Source of the DNA: Clostridia bacterium
Lineage (GTDB): Bacteria; Bacillota; Clostridia; Christensenellales; CAG-314
Assembly (NCBI GenBank): GCA_900769665.1
Contig: CAAGHL010000007.1
Span: 1 to 64,000 of the forward strand
Direction: 5' to 3'
Length of the DNA: 64,000 nt
The first letter of the stretch is position 1. Every line of letters begins with the position of its first letter. The position numbers and the translations under genes were made by a program. Of this stretch, positions 9,020 through 17,705 are shown piece by piece. The notes beneath the pieces were generated by a model. The model was not told the DNA's origin. It saw only the letters and a list, made by a program, of their open reading frames with translations, and did no database searches.

Positions 9020-9048
9020 TTGACAATAAAATTCAAAGTATGTAAAAT
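9020..9048 (+). promoter_or_regulatory. SigA promoter for ylxM-ffh
   Basis: Consensus TTGACA (9020-9025), a 17-base spacer and TAAAAT (9043-9048). Confidence 0.85.
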
Positions 9049-9080
9049 ATACGTGTAAAGTGATTTAGCTTTACACGTAT
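9049..9080. promoter_or_regulatory. Perfect palindrome overlapping the ylxM transcription start
   Basis: Arms of 12 bases (centre ACGTGTAAAG / CTTTACACGT, 8-base loop) begin directly after the -10 and cover the predicted start point. A transcript from this promoter would contain only part of the left arm, so the palindrome may be an operator. Alternatively it may terminate ftsY read-through, since it is followed by TTGTTTTT. Confidence 0.55.
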
Positions 9081-9102
9081 TTGTTTTTGAGGGAGGCGCG
9101 GT

Positions 9103-9408
9103 ATGGCATTGTCTAAGTTGCAACTGTCCGAGTTGTTGGCGACCTACCGTGATTTACTTACAGACAAGCAAGTCGAAGTACTGAGTATGTACTGTGACTG
9201 CGATTGCTCCCTTGCGGAAATCGCCGTTGAAACGGGTGTGTCGCGCCAAGGAGTGCGTGACGCCATCGTAAAGGGGGAAAAGACCTTGACCAAGCTTGAA
9301 GACGCATTGCAATTAGTGCGTTTCAAAAAGGAAGTTTACCTTGCTCTTGACGAACAAGATGACGAAAAAATCAAATACGTATTGAAAAATTTTGTAATAA
9401 AGGAGTAA
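9103..9408 (+). CDS. ylxM: YlxM family SRP-associated protein (UPF0122)
   Basis: 101-residue helix-turn-helix protein of the YlxM/p13 family. It is encoded directly before ffh and, in studied streptococci, modulates SRP function. The N-terminal half has a sigma-region-4-like helix-turn-helix (DKQVEVLSMY, then LAEIAVETGVSRQGVRDAI). The ATG follows GGGAGGCGCGGT. ffh begins 3 bases after its stop, so translation is probably coupled. Confidence 0.93.
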   Translation: MALSKLQLSELLATYRDLLTDKQVEVLSMYCDCDCSLAEIAVETGVSRQGVRDAIVKGEKTLTKLEDALQLVRFKKEVYLALDEQDDEKIKYVLKNFVIKE

Positions 9409-9411
9409 ATC

Positions 9412-10722
9412 GTGGGCGCATTTTCCAATTTGACAGATCGAATCAACCATGCGTTTTCCAAGCTTCGTAACCGCGGAGCACTCACCGAGTTGGAAATTAA
9501 GCAAGCCATGCGCGAAGTACGCGTCGCTCTTTTGGAAGCCGACGTCAACTACGCCGTAGCCAAGGATTTTATTTCCAAGGTTACCGAACGCGCGATAGGT
9601 GAAGAAATACTCAAAAGTCTTACTCCCGGTCAACAGGTAATCAAGATTGTCAACGATGAACTCATCGAGTTACTCGGTAGTACGACAAGCAAACTCGGCG
9701 TTTCACCTAAGCTGCCAACCGTCATTATGATGTGCGGTTTGCAAGGTGCAGGCAAAACGACAATGTGCGGTAAACTTGCCTACTACCTTCAAAAACAAGG
9801 TAAAAAAGTCTTGTTGGTTGCCGACGACATCTACCGCCCGGCGGCAATCAAGCAGTTGGAAATCGTCGCAGGCAAGGTAAAAGCAGGCTTCTTTGAAATG
9901 GGGCAAGGCAACCCCACGCGCATTGCGCAAAACGGCGTGGAGTACGCACTGAAAAACGGCTACGACACCGTGATCATCGATACGGCAGGACGTTTGCATA
10001 TCAATGAAGAGTTGATGAACGAGCTTAAGTCCGTCAAAAAAGCCGTGGACGTGTACGAAACGTTGTTGGTAGTGGACAGCATGACCGGTCAAGACGCGGT
10101 GACCGTTGCCAAGAGCTTCGACGAGGCGTTGGACATCACGGGCGTAATCATGACCAAGCTTGACGGCGACACTCGTGGCGGCGCAACGTTGTCCATCAAG
10201 GCTGTTACGGGCAAACCAATCAAGTTTGTCGGCATAGGGGAGAAGCCCGAAGACCTCGAACCTTTCCATCCCGACCGTATGGCAAGCCGTATCCTCGGTA
10301 TGGGCGACGTTTTGACGCTAATCGAAAAAGCTCAACTTGCCATAGACGAGGAACAAGCCACGGAAATGGCACGCAAATTGCGTGAAGCTAATTTCGACCT
10401 CAACGACTACATGGCGCAGTTTGAGCAACTCGGCAAAATGGGCGACCTCAACGACCTTGTAGGCATGATACCGGGCGCAGGCAAACTGAAGCTCGGCGAC
10501 AAAAAGGTGGACGAAGCCCAATTGCGCAAGCAAAAGGCAATCATCCAATCCATGACGGCGGAAGAACGAGCCAACCCCAAATTGCTCAATTACTCTCGTC
10601 GCAAACGCATTGCTGCAGGTAGCGGAACGGAAGTGCAAGACGTCAACCGCCTGATAAAGCAATTCGAGCAAACGCGCGACATGATGCGCCGCATGGTGAA
10701 AAACAAAAAGTTGCCTTTTTGA
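9412..10722 (+). CDS. ffh: Signal recognition particle protein Ffh
   Basis: SRP54 GTPase that binds signal peptides and SRP RNA. 436 residues: N domain; G domain with GLQGAGKTT near residue 109, DTAGR near 190 and TKLDGDTRGG near 247; then a methionine-rich M domain. The M domain holds the RNA-binding segment SRRKRIAAGSG and ends in MMRRMVKNKKLPF. The start is GTG with AAAGGAG upstream. The SRP RNA gene was not seen in the window. Confidence 0.97.
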   Translation: MGAFSNLTDRINHAFSKLRNRGALTELEIKQAMREVRVALLEADVNYAVAKDFISKVTERAIGEEILKSLTPGQQVIKIVNDELIELLGSTTSKLGVSPKLPTVIMMCGLQGAGKTTMCGKLAYYLQKQGKKVLLVADDIYRPAAIKQLEIVAGKVKAGFFEMGQGNPTRIAQNGVEYALKNGYDTVIIDTAGRLHINEELMNELKSVKKAVDVYETLLVVDSMTGQDAVTVAKSFDEALDITGVIMTKLDGDTRGGATLSIKAVTGKPIKFVGIGEKPEDLEPFHPDRMASRILGMGDVLTLIEKAQLAIDEEQATEMARKLREANFDLNDYMAQFEQLGKMGDLNDLVGMIPGAGKLKLGDKKVDEAQLRKQKAIIQSMTAEERANPKLLNYSRRKRIAAGSGTEVQDVNRLIKQFEQTRDMMRRMVKNKKLPF

Positions 10723-10788
10723 CTAGGGCATGCCTCTGTAACCGCACGAAATGCAAAGCAACGTGACCTCGGTTGCGGACAATAAACA

Positions 10789-10817
10789 TCGACAAAAGAT
10801 ACAATCTTTTATATACT
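10789..10817 (+). promoter_or_regulatory. SigA promoter for rpsP-khpA
   Basis: TCGACA (10789-10794), a 17-base spacer and TATACT (10812-10817), ending 31 bases before the rpsP start. Confidence 0.65.
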
Positions 10818-10848
10818 ACAATTAAAACAAATTTTGGAGGAAACAAAA

Positions 10849-11103
10849 ATGGCAGTAAAAATGAGAATGACCAGACTCGGCGACAAAAAAAGCCCCTTCT
10901 ACCGTATCGTAGTGGTAGACAGCCACGTTGCACGCGACGGACAATACGTTGACCTTGTGGGTAACTACAATCCTTTGACGGAAGAACTCAACCTTGACGT
11001 AGACAAGGCTAAGCAATGGATTGCCAACGGCGTACAACCCACCGAAACGGTAAAGTCTTTGCTTGTTCGTAAGGAAGTCATCGCTCCGAAGACAAAGGCG
11101 TAA
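10849..11103 (+). CDS. rpsP: 30S ribosomal protein S16
   Basis: 84-residue S16 beginning MAVKMRMTRLGDKKSPFYRI, with the family segment GNYNPLTEE. The GGAGG ribosome site at 10837-10841 rules out the upstream in-frame TTG, because the site would then be coding. In most Bacillota the operon continues khpA-rimM-trmD-rplS; here only khpA follows. Confidence 0.97.
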   Translation: MAVKMRMTRLGDKKSPFYRIVVVDSHVARDGQYVDLVGNYNPLTEELNLDVDKAKQWIANGVQPTETVKSLLVRKEVIAPKTKA

Positions 11104-11121
11104 TAGCCACGGAGAAGTGAT

Positions 11122-11355
11122 ATGCTTGAACTTGTAAAATATATTGTCGAGCAACTTGTGGACAACAAGGAAGCCATCGACATCAAGTCTACCGTTGCCG
11201 AAGACGGCGTGGAAACCATCACAATCCGTGTTGCGGAAGGCGACATCGGCAAGGTGATCGGCAAGCAAGGCAAGATTGCAATGTCCATCCGCACGCTTGC
11301 CAAAGCCGTCGGTATCCGCGAAGGTAAGAAATACAGCATCGAAATTGAAGACTAA
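11122..11355 (+). CDS. khpA: KhpA family KH-domain RNA-binding protein
   Basis: 77-residue single KH domain with the GKVIGKQGKIAMSIR core (GxxG loop). It matches YlqC/KhpA, which pairs with KhpB and binds many RNAs, with roles in cell-wall synthesis and division in Gram-positive bacteria. It lies 18 bases after rpsP and is followed by an intrinsic terminator, which ends the operon early. Confidence 0.93.
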   Translation: MLELVKYIVEQLVDNKEAIDIKSTVAEDGVETITIRVAEGDIGKVIGKQGKIAMSIRTLAKAVGIREGKKYSIEIED

Positions 11356-11362
11356 CCTACTT

Positions 11363-11394
11363 TTGCCACAATCACAAGTTGTGGCAATTGTTTT
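11363..11394 (+). terminator. Intrinsic terminator after khpA
   Basis: The stem TTGCCACAA / TTGTGGCAA with a 7-base loop is followed by TTGTTTT. It ends the operon where rimM-trmD-rplS would normally follow, and abuts the hslO ribosome site. Confidence 0.85.
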
Positions 11395-11406
11395 ATGGAG
11401 GTAAAT

Positions 11407-12273
11407 ATGTCATCGGTACTAGTAAAGGCGTTGATTGACAACAGCATTGTCGTCACCGCCGTCGAAACCAAAGACGTAGTAAACAAAGCCATCAAATTGC
11501 ACGATTTGTCGCCCGTGGCAGGTGCGGCGCTCGGCAGAACCATGACAATGGCGTTGATGATGGGCAAGGAACTTAAAAACGAAACGGACAGCCTTACCGT
11601 CAAAATCAACGGCGGCGGACCGCTTGGGCAAATCACCGTTACAGCCGACGCCAAAGGCAACGTGAAAGGCATGGTGGACAACCCCATTGTGGAAACGCAG
11701 GTTTCCGACAACGGACACTTGAACGTGGGCGCGGCGGTAGGCAAGGACGGCTACTTGACCGTCATCAAGGATTTGGGACTAAAGCAACCGTATGTGGGCA
11801 GTAGCAAACTTGTCAGCGGCGAGATTGCCCAAGACTTTGCCTACTACTTTGCAACAAGCGAGCAACAACCTTGCGGCGTTACGCTAGGCGTGGGGCTAAG
11901 CAAAAAGAAGTGCATTTCGGCAGGCGGCGTGTTTGTGCAAGTGATGCCCAACTGTAGCGAGGAGTTGCTTTCTCACGTGGAAACGGTGATGTACGCCATG
12001 GATGAAATGAGTTACCAATTTGACCACAGCACGGCAAAGGACGTTGTAATGCGTTTCTTCGGACAATTCAACCCCGAGTTTACCGAAGAGTGCGAAGTCC
12101 GCTACAAATGCAACTGCAACAAACGCAAAATCAACAAAATCATCAAGGGTTTGGGCAAGGAAGAAGCGCAAAACATCCTTGACGAGATGGGCGAAATCGA
12201 GGTTTGTTGTCACTTTTGCAACAAAAAATACGTGTACAACCAAGAGGCGGTTGACAAAATCTTTAACAAATGA
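11407..12273 (+). CDS. hslO: Redox-regulated chaperone Hsp33
   Basis: Holdase chaperone activated by oxidation. 288 residues, starting MSSVLVKALIDNSIVV. The redox zinc centre is intact: C235-x-C237 and C268-x-x-C271 in the C-terminal domain. The ATG at 11407 is chosen because GGAGG lies just before it; an ATG at 11395 would put the ribosome site inside the gene. Its TGA overlaps the next ATG (ATGA), so the following unknown gene is translationally coupled. Confidence 0.94.
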   Translation: MSSVLVKALIDNSIVVTAVETKDVVNKAIKLHDLSPVAGAALGRTMTMALMMGKELKNETDSLTVKINGGGPLGQITVTADAKGNVKGMVDNPIVETQVSDNGHLNVGAAVGKDGYLTVIKDLGLKQPYVGSSKLVSGEIAQDFAYYFATSEQQPCGVTLGVGLSKKKCISAGGVFVQVMPNCSEELLSHVETVMYAMDEMSYQFDHSTAKDVVMRFFGQFNPEFTEECEVRYKCNCNKRKINKIIKGLGKEEAQNILDEMGEIEVCCHFCNKKYVYNQEAVDKIFNK

Positions 12274-13997
12274 GTATAAACATAAACGAAAGAAAACTCG
12301 GCACTGCGCTTGCATTGGCGGAAGACGGCAAATACTTTGACGCCGCCGCCGTGTTTGCGACGATCGACGAGTACGAAGCCAAGATAAATCACATCGGTTG
12401 CTTGTGCGCCATTCGCGAAATGATCGCCGCTTGCGAGGAAATAAACAAGCTTTACGAACGTTACGGCGAAACGCACAATTGTTTTGCCGACATTTGCAAG
12501 CTTGGCGACGTGGCGGAAAAGGTACTGCACGAAACAAAGCGCCGTTTCCGTGGCGAGCGCAAGATTTTTGCAAGTGCCCCCGACAGACTGTCCGCCGACC
12601 CGAAGTTGGTGGGACAGTACGAGTTTATCCCCGACGACGAAGACAGTTTGGGGTTGGAATTGGACTTTTACAATGACTCCTCGCTGTGGGAGAACGCCGC
12701 CCTTGCCGAGGGTAGCTTCTTTGACGTAAAAAGCAAATTGTACCGCGATCACCTGCGTTTGATTGCGGAAAAAGCTTTCCTCGACAGCGACATGGACAAG
12801 TTTGAAAAGTACGCCAAGCGTTTGATTGCCCTTACCGCCGACGATTTGGACAGTATCGAGGCGCAACTTGCCCTTTGCTACTACTTGGGCGAACGCAAAA
12901 AGGCGTTGAAATTTGCCAATAAGCTTGCCAAGTTTACCGAGGGGGTTTCCGCACGTGCGTTGCGTGTGGCGTTTGAAATTCTGTTTGACGACGAGGTTAC
13001 TCCGCAAAAGAAAGTGGTGACGTCCCTTATGCAGTTGGCGTTGCCCGTGCTAAACGAACTTTCGCCGCTTGACTTGTGCGACCTAACCATGTATGCCGAG
13101 CGCGAAATCGGCGACAACGACCTGGCGTACAAGTTTGCCGAAAAGCTGTACCCGATGTGCGACGTCAGCTACGGTGCGGTGGACTACCTCAAGGTGTGCG
13201 CCTGTGCCTTTTACAACGCCAAAAACTCCGCATTGGCTAGGGAAGCGGCGTTGAAAATACTGTCCGTGTTGCCCGACGATTGCTTTGCGGGATCGATGGC
13301 GCGGTTTGTCAACGAGCAATTTGATGACAACTACGACGCACACATGAACATCGAAAGCTTCGACAATCGCATATTTTGGCTACCTACGCCGCTTGTGATA
13401 TACGAGCATTACACCTGCTTCGGCATACCCAACGGACAAATGCCGACCTTTGGCAAAAATCAATTTGAGGGTATGCGCAGTTTGATTTCCTTCGTCAAGT
13501 ATTTGTACAACATCGAAGTGGAAAATTCCTACCTCGAGTTTACTTCACTTGTGCGGTATGCTCTGTCGGCGGTCAAGGCGGACGACCAAGAATACATCGA
13601 CTTTGCCAAGAGTTGCCTAAGCGGTATCGACAACGACGTGTACGTGGACGAGGGTTTGTTGCAAGGCATTATTTTGCGCGGATGTCGTGACAAAGTGCTT
13701 GTTTGCGGCAAGTGGAACTACACGTTGGATTTGTCGCAAATCACGCTAAACGACGACAAACTGTTCCTTGCGGCACTCGGCACTTGCGCCGCAATATCGG
13801 TGGTGGACGTCCCTACAATGGAGCACGCCTACAACGAGCTCAAACAAAAGGCAGGCGGCGTATTGCCCGATGCTTCCGTCGTGGCGGTGGCGTATTATAT
13901 GCTTGCTTCTACGGAAAAAGGCTTCAATCGCTCACCCGAAGCCAAGATATTTGCGCCGCAGGAAAAAGCCGTGTTTAAGGAATACTTGACCAAGTAA
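12270..13997 (+). CDS. Unknown 575-residue helical-repeat protein coupled to hslO
   Basis: No family recognised with confidence. The protein is soluble, acidic and mostly helical, with no signal peptide or membrane segment. Residues about 190-330 look like degenerate tetratricopeptide-type helix pairs (for example the stretch around LALCYYLGERKKALKFANKLAKF). A middle segment rich in aromatic residues near 370-400 contains FWLPTPLVIYEHYTCFGIP. It starts on the ATGA overlap with hslO, implying joint expression and perhaps a link to protein quality control. Codon use matches its neighbours, so it is not an obvious recent arrival. Confidence 0.85.
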   Translation: MSININERKLGTALALAEDGKYFDAAAVFATIDEYEAKINHIGCLCAIREMIAACEEINKLYERYGETHNCFADICKLGDVAEKVLHETKRRFRGERKIFASAPDRLSADPKLVGQYEFIPDDEDSLGLELDFYNDSSLWENAALAEGSFFDVKSKLYRDHLRLIAEKAFLDSDMDKFEKYAKRLIALTADDLDSIEAQLALCYYLGERKKALKFANKLAKFTEGVSARALRVAFEILFDDEVTPQKKVVTSLMQLALPVLNELSPLDLCDLTMYAEREIGDNDLAYKFAEKLYPMCDVSYGAVDYLKVCACAFYNAKNSALAREAALKILSVLPDDCFAGSMARFVNEQFDDNYDAHMNIESFDNRIFWLPTPLVIYEHYTCFGIPNGQMPTFGKNQFEGMRSLISFVKYLYNIEVENSYLEFTSLVRYALSAVKADDQEYIDFAKSCLSGIDNDVYVDEGLLQGIILRGCRDKVLVCGKWNYTLDLSQITLNDDKLFLAALGTCAAISVVDVPTMEHAYNELKQKAGGVLPDASVVAVAYYMLASTEKGFNRSPEAKIFAPQEKAVFKEYLTK

Positions 13998-14039
13998 TTG
14001 CCTTACAACGGCTTGACTATGACGAAATTCGGCAATTTG

Positions 14040-14075
14040 AAGAGTACTATTTCAGACATAGTACTCTTTTGTTTT
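14040..14075. terminator. Bidirectional terminator built on the TACTAT repeat
   Basis: The stem AAGAGTACTAT / ATAGTACTCTT has loop TTCAGAC and is followed by TTGTTTT on the + strand. It lies between two convergent genes and also supplies the TAG stop codon of the minus-strand gene (14047-14049). The core is copy 1 of the 19-base inverted repeat. Confidence 0.75.
14045..14063 (+). repeat. TACTAT-N7-ATAGTA inverted repeat, copy 1
   Basis: TACTAT, spacer TTCAGAC, ATAGTA. It overlaps the 3' end of the YkvI-like gene and forms the core of a terminator stem. Confidence 0.85.
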
Positions 14076-15021
14076 GCCTTATTTGTCGTTTTTCTACCGC
14101 AAACTTGCCGAAATTGACCGAAACAAGCATTGTGCCGATTGCACCAACCAAGGTGTACCCGAACTCAATCAAAAAGTCCGCTTGCAACAAGCAAAGTGAC
14201 AAACACAAGGCAAACAGTAGGTATGACGACATCGTGCGGTCGTGCGTTACCTCGTCTAGTAAACTCAGCGGAGCAACGTTGTTGGCGTACACGCTTGTCG
14301 TTGCCGAAGACAAGTACGTAGTAGCTACAAATATCGTTGCAAATACACTCGTCGTTGTAGTGGCGACGGCGTAGGTCATGTGTAACCACATCAACACGCC
14401 CAGTGTAGCAGACGAGGTTACGGCAACCAAAACGTTTTGCCGTACCGACTGATTGCATGCAATACGTGTCGTTACTCCGCACAATGCCGTTGCGGAAAAC
14501 AACGCATATACCGCCGTTTGAAAAATCGACACGTCGCATTGCACAAACTGCACTCGTCCGTTTGCCACGACAAGCGGCAGTGCAATGTATACGACGGCGC
14601 AAGTCATGACAACCGCCGAAAGTATGCTTACCGCATTGTCGCTTCGTCCCACAACACTCGACAACAAACATACAACCAACGCAAATATCGGTAGCCTAAG
14701 TCCTAAGTCGGTGATGGCGCACAAGGTTTCGTCGGCGGTGGCAAGCAGTGCGACGACGGTGGCAACGTTGCCTAGTACCAACAAAAAATAAATTACGGTT
14801 GCGCACTTGCCGAAAGTTTTTGCGCACAGGGTTTGGACGTCGGCACTGCGGTATTTGCTTGCCCACAGCGAGTAGACGATTTGCGCCGCGGTAAACACAA
14901 CTACAAACACGGCAATGTTTCTCGGAGAGCCGACAAAAATGCGCAGTTCTTTTCCGCTCAAAAATCCAACGCCGATAGTTCCGCTTACCACAAGGCAAAC
15001 GTTGCAAATAAATTTTTTCAT
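14047..15021 (-). CDS. YkvI-like membrane protein (LeuT-fold type)
   Basis: 324-residue polytopic membrane protein with about ten hydrophobic segments. The N terminus, with GTIGVGFLSGKELRIF near residue 15, resembles the GxxxGxGFxSGxE motif of the YkvI family of uncharacterised APC/LeuT-fold proteins. The substrate is unknown; a solute or ion transport role is inferred. It is one of only two minus-strand genes here and converges on the 575-residue gene. The ribosome site is weak. Its last codons lie inside the inverted repeat at 14045. Confidence 0.8.
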   Translation of the reverse strand: MKKFICNVCLVVSGTIGVGFLSGKELRIFVGSPRNIAVFVVVFTAAQIVYSLWASKYRSADVQTLCAKTFGKCATVIYFLLVLGNVATVVALLATADETLCAITDLGLRLPIFALVVCLLSSVVGRSDNAVSILSAVVMTCAVVYIALPLVVANGRVQFVQCDVSIFQTAVYALFSATALCGVTTRIACNQSVRQNVLVAVTSSATLGVLMWLHMTYAVATTTTSVFATIFVATTYLSSATTSVYANNVAPLSLLDEVTHDRTMSSYLLFALCLSLCLLQADFLIEFGYTLVGAIGTMLVSVNFGKFAVEKRQIRQNKRVLCLK

Positions 15022-15108
15022 GGTAATACTACGATTTGCAAACGCAGAGTAGTACCGCTCGGCTTAATAAAGTAGAATAAATATTTTATTATAAAGCCAC
15101 TTAAACCA

Positions 15109-15137
15109 TTGCAAAAATCTTCGCTATTTGGTACAAT
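15109..15137 (+). promoter_or_regulatory. SigA promoter giving leaderless rarA mRNA
   Basis: TTGCAA (15109-15114), a 17-base spacer and TACAAT (15132-15137). Only six bases separate the -10 from the ATG, and no Shine-Dalgarno sequence is present. Confidence 0.75.
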
Positions 15138-15143
15138 TGTAAC

Positions 15144-16445
15144 ATGGCACAATACGAACAAAACTCAATATTCCAAACGGAAAAGGAAACCAACGTTCCC
15201 CTTGCGGAGCGCATGCGCCCGGTGGTGCTAAACCAATTTATCGGGCAAAGCCACATCATATACGACGGCAGTTTGCTTTGCCGCGCCATACGTGCGGACA
15301 AACTAGGCAGTTGCATATTTTGGGGTGGGCCGGGGACGGGCAAAACAAGCCTTGCCAACATCATTGCCAACACTACGGGCAGTCACTTTGAAAAGTTAAA
15401 CGCCGTCAGTAGCGGTGTTGCCGACGCAAAAAAGGTTATCGACGACGCAACGCGCCGTTTCAACGCCTACGGGCAAAAAACCTACTTGCTGTTGGATGAA
15501 TGTCATCGTTGGAGCAAAGCGCAGTCCGACTGCATGTTGCCTGCCATCGAAAAGGGATACATAACTTTCATCGGCAGCACGACGGAGAATCCATACGTCA
15601 GTATGACTCGCGCCATTGTCAGTCGTTGTCGAGTGTTCGAGTTTTTGCCGCTTACCGCTGACGACATTGCAAAGGGACTGCGCGACGCACTTACCCGCGA
15701 CAAGGTGTTTGCACGTATGAATATCGTTGTCGACGACGACGCCATCGCTTACATTGCCGAAACTGCGGCAGGCGACCTACGCAACGCCTACAACGCATTG
15801 GAACTTGCCGTCATTACAACGGACATGGACGACAAGGGCGCAATACACATCACACGGCTAATCGCAAGTCAAAGCATGCAAAAGAAGGCGTTGTCCGTGG
15901 ATACGGGAATGTATTACGACATGATCAGCGCGTTTATCAAAAGCATGCGCGGCAGTGATCCCGACGCGGCAATGTTTTGGTTTGCTCGCTTGTTGGAGGC
16001 AGGGACGGATCCCTTGTTACTTGCTCGTCGCATTGTGATACACGCCGCCGAGGACGTTGGACTTGCCGATCCTATGGCATTGGTTGTTGCGACAAGTGCG
16101 CTGACGGCATTTCAAAATATAGGTTTACCCGAGGGACGTATTCCGCTTACCGAAGCTATATTGTACATTTGCAATTGTCCCAAGAGTAACAGCGTTGTGG
16201 AAACGATGTATCCTGCGTTCCAATCCGCAACGGAACACCCGACGGCACGTGTACCTAGCTACCTAATGGACAAGAGTTACAGTAGAGGTACCGAAGGCGT
16301 TGACGATACGCCTTACAAATATCCGCACAACTACGGCGGATGGGTGGAACAGCAATACTTACCCGACGAAGTGAAGGACGAAAAATTCTTTCACCCGACA
16401 GGCAACGGACAAGATATCGGTTGCCGCCAACCTAAAAATAAGTAG
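15144..16445 (+). CDS. rarA: Replication-associated recombination protein A (AAA+)
   Basis: AAA+ clamp-loader-like ATPase of the RarA/MgsA/WRNIP1 family that acts at stalled replication forks. 433 residues. PLAERMRP near residue 19 is the family entry motif and Walker A GGPGTGKTS is around 60-68. The Walker B/box II reads LLLDECHRW where DEIHRF is usual. SRCRVFEF and the C-terminal segment from AAEDVGLADP through YKYPHNYGGWV are diagnostic. The ATG lies six bases after a strong -10 and has no ribosome site, so translation is probably leaderless. Confidence 0.94.
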   Translation: MAQYEQNSIFQTEKETNVPLAERMRPVVLNQFIGQSHIIYDGSLLCRAIRADKLGSCIFWGGPGTGKTSLANIIANTTGSHFEKLNAVSSGVADAKKVIDDATRRFNAYGQKTYLLLDECHRWSKAQSDCMLPAIEKGYITFIGSTTENPYVSMTRAIVSRCRVFEFLPLTADDIAKGLRDALTRDKVFARMNIVVDDDAIAYIAETAAGDLRNAYNALELAVITTDMDDKGAIHITRLIASQSMQKKALSVDTGMYYDMISAFIKSMRGSDPDAAMFWFARLLEAGTDPLLLARRIVIHAAEDVGLADPMALVVATSALTAFQNIGLPEGRIPLTEAILYICNCPKSNSVVETMYPAFQSATEHPTARVPSYLMDKSYSRGTEGVDDTPYKYPHNYGGWVEQQYLPDEVKDEKFFHPTGNGQDIGCRQPKNK

Positions 16446-16564
16446 GGTTAATCTAGCTATCACTAACAACCCTAACCAAATACTTTGCCGAGTTTGTTTT
16501 ACAGATATAAGGCGTTGTATTGTCATTGCAACGTCGCACTGCAAACGCACGGCAACGGAGAAAA

Positions 16565-16867
16565 ATGAAAACAACACCATATCTCGAGGAAGTAAAACGC
16601 AAACTTGCGCCGCTAGGCACGGTTACTGCTCGTCCGATGATGGGCGGCTACCTAGTGTACATCAACGGCGTGTACGTCGCAATAGTGGACGACGACGTGT
16701 TGTACGTCAAAAAGTTTGCCGAAAACGCCGGTGTGTTTAGCGGATGTGCCGAGGCAAGTCCGTATGATGGCGCAAAAGCAATGTATACGCCTAGCACGGA
16801 CGACGAAGAGTTTTTGCAAAACGCATTTTCGGCAACCTTTGTCGGCGCGGCGAAAAACAAAAAGTAA
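16565..16867 (+). CDS. Stand-alone TfoX N-terminal domain protein
   Basis: 100-residue protein matching the TfoX N-terminal domain: PLGTVTARPMMGGYLVYINGV followed by YVKK, and near the end an acidic-aromatic segment. In enterobacteria this domain is part of the competence regulator TfoX; stand-alone versions in Bacillota have no settled role. The start at 16565 follows ACGGAGAAAA. It lies between rarA and the ABC pair without its own recognisable promoter. Confidence 0.8.
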   Translation: MKTTPYLEEVKRKLAPLGTVTARPMMGGYLVYINGVYVAIVDDDVLYVKKFAENAGVFSGCAEASPYDGAKAMYTPSTDDEEFLQNAFSATFVGAAKNKK

Positions 16868-16951
16868 AGCAACAACGCAAGCAAAGAAATCGACAGTGTG
16901 CGCAAAGTGCAAAACGCAGTGCCGACCCTTGCTTGAAAATAGAGGTAAAAT

Positions 16952-17698
16952 ATGATTAGACTTAACCATGTAACCAAAACCTATTCGGGAAGCAATACAA
17001 CAGCGGTAGACGATCTTTCGTTGGAAATAAAGGACGGCGAAATATTTGGCTTTCTCGGACCTAACGGCGCAGGCAAGTCGACCACAATCAAGATGATTAC
17101 GGGAATACTGACCCCTAGCGAAGGCACGATAGAGGTAGGCGGCGTCAACATTGCCGAAAACCCGATTGGCGCAAAACAACAAATCGGCTTTGTACCCGAC
17201 AACCACGAAACATACGAAACGTTAAAAGGCGTGGAGTATCTCAACTTTATCGGCACGATGTACGGCGTAAACGGCGACATACTTGTCGAACGCATAAATC
17301 ACTACGCAGAATTGTTCGGTATGACCGATGCTTTGCCAAACCTAATCAGTTCGTACAGTCACGGCATGAAGCAAAAAATCATGGTAATTGCCGCCCTTAT
17401 TCATCAACCGAAAGTATGGATATTGGACGAACCTCTGACGGGACTTGATCCGCAAAGTGCGTTTCAACTGAAACAACTTATGCGCCAACACGCCGACGAG
17501 GGCAACACCGTGTTTTTCAGCAGTCACGTAATCGACGTGGTGGAAAAGGTGTGCGACCGCATTGCAATCATCAATCACGGTCGTATTGTCGCCGTGGATA
17601 CACTGGACAATATACGCGACAATCCCAATGTGTCGTTGGAAAAAATCTTCCTTACCGTTACGGCTACTCCCGTTGACGACAAACCGACGGAGGCGTAG
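16952..17698 (+). CDS. ABC transporter ATP-binding protein
   Basis: 248-residue ATPase of an ABC-2-type exporter. Walker A GPNGAGKST is around residues 36-44, the signature reads YSHGMKQKI (a divergent LSGGQ as in many CcmA/YtrB-like ATPases), and Walker B is ILDEPLTGLDP. The H-loop is in FFSSHVIDVVE. It is paired with the permease gene that starts 7 bases after its stop. The exported substrate cannot be told from sequence. Confidence 0.92.
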   Translation: MIRLNHVTKTYSGSNTTAVDDLSLEIKDGEIFGFLGPNGAGKSTTIKMITGILTPSEGTIEVGGVNIAENPIGAKQQIGFVPDNHETYETLKGVEYLNFIGTMYGVNGDILVERINHYAELFGMTDALPNLISSYSHGMKQKIMVIAALIHQPKVWILDEPLTGLDPQSAFQLKQLMRQHADEGNTVFFSSHVIDVVEKVCDRIAIINHGRIVAVDTLDNIRDNPNVSLEKIFLTVTATPVDDKPTEA

Positions 17699-17705
17699 CG
17701 GCGCT

